Of a DNA stretch of 8,233 bases, positions 1 to 4,051 are shown in pieces. The notes under the pieces were generated by a model. It did not search any database. It was not told where the DNA came from and saw only the letters and a program-made list of their open reading frames with translations. The translations under genes were made by a program, and so were the position numbers. Source of the DNA: Bacteroidota bacterium (lineage in GTDB: Bacteria > Bacteroidota > Bacteroidia > Bacteroidales > JAADJA01); contig JAJRTT010000009.1 of assembly GCA_024278155.1 (NCBI GenBank), positions 1-8,233 on the forward strand, read 5' to 3'. Positions within the stretch are counted from its first letter, which is position 1. Each line of letters starts with the position of its first letter.

Positions 1-72
1 CCATAGCGAAGTGGTCTTAATTCGTCTGACCACTGCCAAGCGAGCTGGCCATAGCGAAGTGGTCTGACGAAT
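1..72. repeat. Palindromic intergenic repeat cluster at the left edge
   Basis: The 17-mer CCATAGCGAAGTGGTCT occurs at 1-17 and again at 49-65. An inverted pair of 15-nt arms, ATTCGTCTGACCACT (20-34) and AGTGGTCTGACGAAT (58-72), matches at 14 of 15 positions, and a smaller GCCA/TGGC stem lies inside it. The arm at 28-34 (GACCACT) can also pair with AGTGGTC at 10-16, so two hairpins are mutually exclusive. The first copy is cut by the window edge, so the cluster probably continues to the left. It ends 15 nt before the arsC start. It looks like a dispersed REP-type intergenic element; a regulatory role in the arsC leader is possible but not shown. Confidence 0.75.
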
Positions 73-87
73 ATAAAAATAAAACAA

Positions 88-585
88 ATGAAAATACTCA
101 TATTATGCACGGGCAATTCATGCCGGAGCCAAATGGCCGAAAGTTTCCTCAAATCATTCGATGATAGAATTGAAGTTGTTTCCGCAGGGACAGAACCAAG
201 TGGCCAAGTCCATCCCAAAGCCATAAAAGCCATGGAGGAAGTTGGGATTGACATCAGCAAGAATTATCCAAAATCCGTGAATGGATTTTTAAACAAGGGT
301 TTTGATTATGTTATAACTGTTTGTGGTGGGGCGAAGGAAAGTTGCCCGATGTTCACGGGAAAAGTGGAACACCGTTTACATATCGGTTTTGACGACCCTG
401 CCGAAGCCCGTGGAAGCGAGGAAGAAATCATGGAAGAATTCCGACGAATCCGGGACGAGATCAAACAGGGTTTCAGCAAATTCTACTCTGAAATAAATAA
501 GGATACCGGATCGGAACAAATCAATGCGAAAGACAATGGGCAAAACCAAGTTCCTCCCGGTGTGACCAACTCTAAACAGCTTTGA
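88..585 (+). CDS. arsC: Arsenate reductase, thioredoxin-coupled LMW-phosphatase type (ArsC)
   Basis: Cytoplasmic enzyme that reduces arsenate to arsenite for export. The 165-residue protein has the low-molecular-weight phosphatase P-loop CTGNSCRSQMAE at residues 7-18 (C7 nucleophile, R13), the Cys pair C79 and C86 with the seven-residue spacing of the S. aureus pI258 ArsC relay (C10/C82/C89 there), and the FDDPAEA loop (101-107) carrying the general-acid Asp. All three redox cysteines are present, so a thioredoxin-linked three-Cys mechanism is expected. The ATG follows an A-rich leader (ATAAAACAA) with no Shine-Dalgarno, normal for Bacteroidota. The permease follows after 26 nt, presumably on the same transcript. 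Oddity: family members usually end near residue 131-140; here about 25 polar residues (roughly 140-165, rich in N, Q, D, S) are added, perhaps by read-through into former spacer DNA. An upstream arsR is not visible because the window starts here. Confidence 0.93.
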   Translation: MKILILCTGNSCRSQMAESFLKSFDDRIEVVSAGTEPSGQVHPKAIKAMEEVGIDISKNYPKSVNGFLNKGFDYVITVCGGAKESCPMFTGKVEHRLHIGFDDPAEARGSEEEIMEEFRRIRDEIKQGFSKFYSEINKDTGSEQINAKDNGQNQVPPGVTNSKQL

Positions 586-611
586 TTCCCAAACCAATTA
601 AGACTTAGTAA

Positions 612-1589
612 ATGTTCGACTGGATCCAACATATCTCTGATTGGCTGGTGTTCGATGTTTTCGGAATGGCAAAAGAAAAGCATCTTTCAGAAGCATTGAA
701 TTTCTTTTTTTATGACACCATTAAAATCCTGCTGTTGCTTTTTGTCATTATCTTTCTGATGGGGATAGTTAACAGTTATTTCCCCATCGACAAAGTGCGG
801 AATTACCTCTCACGCAAGAAACTTTACGGTTTTGAATATTTGATGGCAAGCCTTTTTGGCGTAGTCACTCCTTTCTGCTCCTGCTCGTCCGTTCCGTTGT
901 TCATTGGATTTGTACAAGGGGGAATCCCACTTGGGGTAACCTTTGCATTCCTTGTTACTTCCCCTTTGGTCAACGAAGTCGCCATTGGTTTGTTTGTCGG
1001 GTTATTTGGCGTAAAAACAACCATCATCTATGTTGTCAGCGGAATTTTACTTGGGACAATTTCCGGGGCAATCCTTCAAAGGCTAAAACTGGAACGCCAT
1101 TTAACGCCATGGGTAAAAGATGTAATGGCAAATGCCCAGAGGGAACAAAATGTTTTCCGTGAAGAAAAACTAAGTTTCGGGAAACGGCTGCCAATTATTT
1201 GGCGTGAGGTCTTTCGGATTCTTAAAGGTGTAATCCTATATGTCATTATCGGGATTGCCATTGGCGGTTTGATGCACGGCTATATTCCTGAAGGGTTTTT
1301 CGAGCAATATATGGGCAAGGATAATTTCTTTGCCGTGCCCATGGCCACAATCCTCGCAGTACCCATGTATTCCAACGCTTCCGGGATTTTGCCCGTGGCC
1401 CAGGTGCTGGTTGCGAAAGGCATACCGCTCGGAACAGCCATTGCGTTTATGATGGGCGTTGTGGGGCTTTCATTCCCAGAGGCCATGCTCCTGAAAAAAG
1501 TGATGACATTCAAATTGATCGGGATTTTCTTCGGTGTGGTAACACTTTGCATTATTATTTCCGGATATTTGTTCAATGTAGTTTTGTAA
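612..1589 (+). CDS. Inner-membrane permease, ArsP/YraQ (DUF318, PF03773) family
   Basis: Polytopic membrane protein of 325 residues with about eight hydrophobic helices (roughly 35-55, 76-100, 106-131, 134-156, 204-224, 240-258, 270-292, 302-322) and a charged cytoplasmic-looking loop at 158-203. The family signature TPFCSCSSVPLF lies at 86-97 (C89, C91), followed by GGIPLG (103-108) and SPLVNE (117-122). A second, related half-motif occurs at 251-290 (PMYSNASG, GIPLGTAIAF, FPE), consistent with the internal duplication of this family. Characterised relatives include Campylobacter ArsP, which exports trivalent organoarsenicals, and the SO_0444-type proteins annotated as Cu/Zn efflux. The arsC gene 26 nt upstream favours an arsenic-related substrate, but the exact one cannot be read from the sequence. 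The last seven codons (YLFNVVL plus stop) are copied again 97 bp downstream. Length is normal for the family, so the gene appears intact. Confidence 0.92.
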   Translation: MFDWIQHISDWLVFDVFGMAKEKHLSEALNFFFYDTIKILLLLFVIIFLMGIVNSYFPIDKVRNYLSRKKLYGFEYLMASLFGVVTPFCSCSSVPLFIGFVQGGIPLGVTFAFLVTSPLVNEVAIGLFVGLFGVKTTIIYVVSGILLGTISGAILQRLKLERHLTPWVKDVMANAQREQNVFREEKLSFGKRLPIIWREVFRILKGVILYVIIGIAIGGLMHGYIPEGFFEQYMGKDNFFAVPMATILAVPMYSNASGILPVAQVLVAKGIPLGTAIAFMMGVVGLSFPEAMLLKKVMTFKLIGIFFGVVTLCIIISGYLFNVVL

Positions 1590-1628
1590 GAACATCACGG
1601 AAAAAACAGAAACAATGTTGAAAAAATG

Positions 1629-1652
1629 CTTGTTGGTGAAAACACCAACAAG
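1629..1652. repeat. Hairpin repeat copy R1
   Basis: Perfect 10-bp stem CTTGTTGGTG (1629-1638) / CACCAACAAG (1643-1652) with loop AAAA, followed by GGGGCAACAG. It lies 39 nt past the permease stop. No T run follows on the plus strand, so it is not a standard intrinsic terminator for the ars unit, although it could protect the 3' end of the mRNA. Confidence 0.9.
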
Positions 1653-1725
1653 GGGCAACAGGTATTTGTTCAATGTGATTTTGTAAGAACATCACGGAAA
1701 AAACAGAAACAATGTTGAACACATA

Positions 1726-1749
1726 CTTGTTGGTGAAAACACCAACAAG
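1726..1749. repeat. Hairpin repeat copy R2
   Basis: Identical to R1 in arms and loop (10-bp stem, AAAA loop, then GGGGCAACAG). It is the hairpin of the second tandem unit, 97 bp after R1, in the same orientation. Confidence 0.9.
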
Positions 1750-1856
1750 GGGCAACAGACTGAATCGCATACTGATTGTACTGATTCTTACTGATAAGTT
1801 CTTAAATTGAGATTTTCTGAAACAAATACCAATGCTGACATTATTGAAGTTAATTC

Positions 1857-1880
1857 CTTATTGGTGACAACACCAACAAG
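1857..1880. repeat. Hairpin repeat copy R3
   Basis: Arms CTTATTGGTG (1857-1866) and CACCAACAAG (1871-1880) around loop ACAA, with one A/C mismatch in the stem, followed by GGGGCAGGCAA. Same orientation as R1 and R2, but outside the tandem duplication, showing that the hairpin plus GGGGCA is the unit that disperses. Confidence 0.88.
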
Positions 1881-2032
1881 GGGCAGGCAATTTATGAGTA
1901 GGAAAAATATTTTCAAGACCGATTTCGTTCATATTGTTTTAATTGCTATTATTGCAACTGATTATTCAACCAAAATATGCCTTTAATCCAAAAAATACGG
2001 GATTTCTTTATTGCAAAACTTGCAAATAGTGT

Positions 2033-2650
2033 TTGTGCAGGAACATACATACATATGCACAAGCACTCCTACGCCATTGCATAAACCTTTACGATTACCT
2101 GCCAAACACAGCTTGGTCGCACAACTTACAAGCAAGGACCAGTAAATACTTTTCAGGGACGAGAACGACCATTGGTTTTCGCGCCAACCTGAACAACCGA
2201 AAAGGGAAATCATTGATGAACGATGAGCTCTTCAACACCTCAAACCTGTTTTATCTCCTTGCCCCTGACTTAAATGTCCGTATCACAAGCTGGTTGAATT
2301 CCGATTACAGTTTGGAAGCAAACTATATCAAAACCTATGTTGAACAAGAGAAGAAAAGCGACATTTCCATTATCAGGCATAAACTGAACCTTTTTGCGTT
2401 TCCGGCAGAAAACCAGCTCATCAGTATCGAATCCGAGTATTATAAGCTAGACAACACAAACAATATCTTTGTTGATATCCTTTATCGTTATACAGTTCCA
2501 AAACAAAAAATCGATATTGAATTGCGGTGGAACAATATTTTCAACAACAAAACCTATACAAGTTACCAGGCAAGTGAATTTACCGTTTGGGAATCAACCT
2601 ATATTTTGAGGCCGTCACAGGTTTTCCTTTCGGTCAAGTTTAGTTTTTAG
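2033..2650 (+). pseudogene. C-terminal remnant of a TonB-dependent receptor (outer-membrane beta-barrel)
   Basis: The open frame covers about 205 codons; an in-frame TAG at 2027-2029 bounds it and its only early start would be a TTG at 2033, so no proper start or signal peptide exists. From about residue 23 on it reads like the end of a Bacteroidota TonB-dependent receptor with a carboxypeptidase-regulatory-type front: alternating amphipathic strands (WSHNLQARTSKYF, LNVRITSWLNSDYSLEANY, HKLNLFAFPAENQLISIES), the typical NNIFNNKTY near residues 167-175, and the terminal strand YILRPSQVFLSVKFSF ending in Phe. Full-length relatives usually have about 800-900 residues, so some 600-700 residues, including plug and signal peptide, are missing. 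The remnant has no internal stops, so the loss may be recent. It is flanked by hairpin copies R3 (upstream) and R4 (downstream), suggesting repeat-mediated deletion or rearrangement. It could not be exported as it stands. Confidence 0.8.
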
Positions 2651-2700
2651 GGAAATTTTTCAAAACCAAAAATCACGGGTAATATTGCTGAAGACAGATC

Positions 2701-2724
2701 TTTGTTGGTGACAACACCAACAAA
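2701..2724. repeat. Hairpin repeat copy R4
   Basis: Perfect 10-bp stem TTTGTTGGTG (2701-2710) / CACCAACAAA (2715-2724), loop ACAA, followed by GGGCAAGGG. The outermost base pair is T-A instead of C-G, a compensated change that keeps the stem. It lies 50 nt beyond the stop of the receptor fragment, in the same orientation as R1-R3. Confidence 0.9.
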
Positions 2725-2727
2725 GGG

Positions 2728-2757
2728 CAAGGGTGCTTTTTTTAAGGAAAACCCTTG
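2728..2757. terminator. Short inverted repeat with a T run, possible 3' end signal
   Basis: CAAGGGT (2728-2734) pairs with ACCCTTG (2751-2757) around a 16-nt loop that contains seven T residues (2737-2743). The T run could alternatively serve hairpin R4, which ends 12 nt before it. This is the gap between the receptor remnant (+) and the outer-membrane protein gene (-), where a terminator is expected, but the shape is not that of a textbook intrinsic terminator. Confidence 0.35.
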
Positions 2758-2785
2758 TAGCTGAATATATCAACAAAGAGTATTA

Positions 2786-2849
2786 TTGTTTGATATGCCA
2801 AACACTTTTTATATTTCCAGTAAAAAAAAAGGAAATGTATATCAAACAA
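2786..2849. repeat. Nested inverted repeat between convergent genes
   Basis: Outer arms TTGTTTGATAT (2786-2796) and ATATCAAACAA (2839-2849) are perfect 11-nt complements. Inside them ATTTCC (2813-2818) pairs with GGAAAT (2831-2836) around an A-rich loop. The right arm ends 8 nt before the stop codon of the minus-strand outer-membrane protein gene, so on that strand the structure is the first thing after the gene and could act as its transcription end or 3' stabiliser. It is unrelated in sequence to the R1-R4 hairpins. Confidence 0.55.
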
Positions 2850-2857
2850 AAAAACAC

Positions 2858-3442
2858 TTACTCCAACGGCAAATTAAAACCAAGGGAAACCTGGAGGGTG
2901 GAATTGGAATATTTTGCCGAACCTTCTTTGGAACTGTAATCACCCTTTTTCATATCGAACTTAAAGCCCTGCGAATAGCGTAGGCCGGCATTGAATTTTG
3001 GGGAAAGCCGGAACCGCAGACCGACATCTATCCCCATGTCAAAACTTTTCACAAGGTCTTCGCCCGAGATAAGGTAACCGAATTCAGGGCCAAATTCAAT
3101 TTCGACAAGTTTGGCCGGACGGTAATAAAACATCACAGGGAAATTCAAATAATTAAGGCTGGCATCCACAGTGCCCAGGCTGTCCGTTTCGTATTTGAAG
3201 CCTTTATTGGAAAACAACACTTCCACCTGTACCCCGAAATGTTCGGAAAAAGAGGAATTGACATAAGTGCCAATATGGTAGGACTGACGTGAAAGAAAAG
3301 CCTCGTTCTTTACGGAATTATCGGAAGCATAAACCTGCATGTCACTATTATTAAGCCCGCCTTTTATCCCGGCATTTAATTGTGCCATTACCGAAAAACC
3401 ACTTGTCAGCAATAAAAACAGAATGAATGTAATTTTCTTCAT
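2858..3442 (-). CDS. PorT-family outer-membrane beta-barrel protein
   Basis: Secreted 194-residue protein with a clear signal peptide: MKK, a hydrophobic core at residues 4-18, and a signal-peptidase site after VMA (residue 20). The mature part starts NAGIKGGLNNSDMQ, the usual first strand of the OMP_b-brl_2 (PF13568) family, followed by alternating strands including FGVQVEVLFSNKGF, LNYLNFPVMFYYRP and EFGPEFGYLIS, and the final strands FDMGIDVGLRFRLSP, FNAGLRYSQGF and TLQVSLGFNL. This fits a small, probably eight-stranded barrel in the outer membrane. Function is unknown; members are common and mostly uncharacterised. The last residues are LPLE rather than ending on the aromatic residue expected by the BAM machinery, a slight oddity. 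A 108-nt gap separates it from the small membrane gene upstream on the same strand, so it may be transcribed separately. Confidence 0.87.
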   Translation of the reverse strand: MKKITFILFLLLTSGFSVMAQLNAGIKGGLNNSDMQVYASDNSVKNEAFLSRQSYHIGTYVNSSFSEHFGVQVEVLFSNKGFKYETDSLGTVDASLNYLNFPVMFYYRPAKLVEIEFGPEFGYLISGEDLVKSFDMGIDVGLRFRLSPKFNAGLRYSQGFKFDMKKGDYSSKEGSAKYSNSTLQVSLGFNLPLE

Positions 3443-3471
3443 ATAAATGCCTTTAAAAAATATGTTTGATT

Positions 3472-3479
3472 AAAACATA
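3472..3479 (-). promoter_or_regulatory. Weak candidate -7 box for the outer-membrane protein gene
   Basis: On the minus strand TATGTTTT matches the Bacteroidota TAnnTTTG box in all but the last base and sits about 30 nt before the ATG at 3442. No clear TTTG -33 element is seen at the expected distance. Confidence 0.22.
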
Positions 3480-3495
3480 ACATTACACCCAAACG

Positions 3496-3511
3496 AAAAA
3501 AAACCGGTTTT
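3496..3511 (-). terminator. Palindrome plus T run, weak terminator candidate for the 68-residue gene
   Basis: AAAACCGGTTTT (3500-3511) is a perfect 12-bp palindrome; read on the minus strand it runs into eight T residues (3496-3503 complement). It lies 40-55 nt after the stop of the small membrane gene. With no unpaired loop bases the usable stem is short, so this is tentative. Confidence 0.25.
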
Positions 3512-3550
3512 ATCATTTAGCGGGTAAAAAATATATAAAAAGAAATCGGT

Positions 3551-3757
3551 CTATTTATCTGCCTTGTCCTTACAGGCAAGTACGGCCAACAGACAAAATA
3601 TCCCAAAAAAGATAAAGGGCTCGGCAAGACGGAACCAATTAAAATAATAACGAACACTGAGGAACTCACCTGTCAACCTACCATAAATCCCAAAAAGGAT
3701 AAAGAGGCCACCAAGGGTACCCGAGGAAATTCCGAGATATCTGAAAATTTGTTTCAT
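3551..3757 (-). CDS. Small two-helix membrane protein of unknown function
   Basis: A 68-residue protein that I do not recognise. It has two hydrophobic segments, about residues 8-27 (ISSGTLGGLFILFGIYG) and 46-62 (PFIFFGIFCLLAVLAC), joined by an aromatic, basic loop (VRYYFNWFRLAEP), and a charged tail KDKADK. Both ends are probably cytoplasmic. The ATG follows AACTTCAATT with no Shine-Dalgarno. A match to the Bacteroidota -7 box lies about 100 nt upstream, supporting transcription as a real gene. It is divergent from ccsBA across a 294-bp gap, which hints at but does not prove a link with cytochrome c maturation. The CKDKADK end after the second helix is not a lipobox. It is probably a genuine gene, given good hydrophobic patterning and a fitting promoter. 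Confidence 0.65.
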   Translation of the reverse strand: MKQIFRYLGISSGTLGGLFILFGIYGRLTGEFLSVRYYFNWFRLAEPFIFFGIFCLLAVLACKDKADK

Positions 3758-3857
3758 AATTGAAGTTTATTTGATTAAGGAAGCATACCGACGAAGTCTT
3801 TCAAAAAAAGAACACCTATCTGCCAACAATGGAAGGCAAACATGATTTCCGCCAGCA

Positions 3858-3865
3858 CAAAAGTA
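3858..3865 (-). promoter_or_regulatory. -7 promoter box for the 68-residue membrane protein gene
   Basis: The minus strand reads TACTTTTG, an exact match to the Bacteroidota TAnnTTTG consensus, about 100 nt before the ATG at 3757. A T-rich TTTTTC lies 18 nt further upstream where a -33 TTTG would be expected, a partial match only. Predicted transcription would start near 3851. Confidence 0.45.
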
Positions 3866-4020
3866 CAAATTGTTTTCTACATTGAAAAACACCTGAAAAT
3901 TTATCGGTGAACCTCACCCATATTTCAACATTTCAAACAAACATTTTAATGACAAATTGGTTTGTTTAGGGAATTGAATGATTTTTTTGTTAACAAGTTA
4001 ACAGGTTATGAGAATAAGCC

Positions 4021-4028
4021 TATTTTTG
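4021..4028 (+). promoter_or_regulatory. Candidate -7 promoter box for ccsBA
   Basis: TATTTTTG matches TAnnTTTG exactly and ends 23 nt before the ATG at 4052, giving a short leader. The expected -33 position is occupied not by TTTG but by two GTTAAC palindromes (3989-3994 and 3997-4002, separated by AA), which could be an operator for a regulator or activator. Confidence 0.35.
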
Positions 4029-4051
4029 CAATTAATTTTAAAAAAAGCACA

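Larger units (their letters stand above)
1566..1758. repeat. Two-copy tandem duplication (97-bp period) spanning the permease stop codon
   Basis: Segment 1566-1661 is repeated at 1663-1758 with 5 differences in 96 positions and an offset of exactly 97 bp. Each copy begins TATTTGTTCAATGT, contains a TAA stop in the permease frame, the string AACATCACGG plus an A run, and ends with the hairpin followed by GGGGCAACAG. The first copy overlaps the last codons of the permease (YLFNVVL-stop); the second would encode YLFNVIL-stop but is preceded by no reading frame. Differences are two adjacent bases in the coding part (AG to GA) and three just before the hairpin. Confidence 0.95.
1590..2032. other. 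443-bp gene-free stretch between the permease and the receptor fragment
   Basis: It holds most of the tandem duplication (to 1758), hairpins R1-R3, and a short run of three ACTGAT words at 1771, 1780 and 1790 (spacing 9 and 10). From about 1800 the DNA is AT-rich and contains no convincing gene. The only open frame of note is a 30-codon one from ATG at 1894 to TAA at 1984-1986, which has hydrophobic character but no recognisable features. No TonB-receptor-like coding was recognised here, so the missing front of the receptor at 2033 is absent rather than frameshifted. Confidence 0.7.

Noticed and set aside
1629..1652. Hairpin R1 as intrinsic terminator of the ars unit
   Set aside because: The stem is followed by GGGGCAACAG on the plus strand with no T run. 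A T run exists only on the minus side of R1 and is not shared by the identical R2.
1470..1770. Two minus-strand open frames with similar ends (67 and 65 codons)
   Set aside because: Their similarity comes only from the 97-bp tandem duplication; they are antisense to the permease and carry no protein features.
1629..1880. CRISPR-like array of hairpin repeats
   Set aside because: Only three copies at unequal spacing (97 and 131 bp), the spacer between R1 and R2 is part of a duplicated gene tail, and there are no cas genes.
1894..1986. 30-codon open frame in the gap before the receptor remnant
   Set aside because: Short, no promoter or family signal, no signal-peptide end; expected by chance in AT-rich DNA.
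1629..2724. Integron attC sites
   Set aside because: The hairpins are too short, lack the paired R/L core sites of attC, and no integrase or cassette-like gene is present.
2733..2983. Two overlapping plus-strand open frames of 65-68 codons
   Set aside because: They overlap the 3' end of the minus-strand outer-membrane protein gene, and their sequences are low-complexity and basic.
3962..4051. Upstream TTG start giving CcsBA 30 more residues
   Set aside because: The added residues are not ResB-like, the candidate -7 box at 4021-4028 lies inside them, and ATG 4052 precedes the first helix as in relatives.
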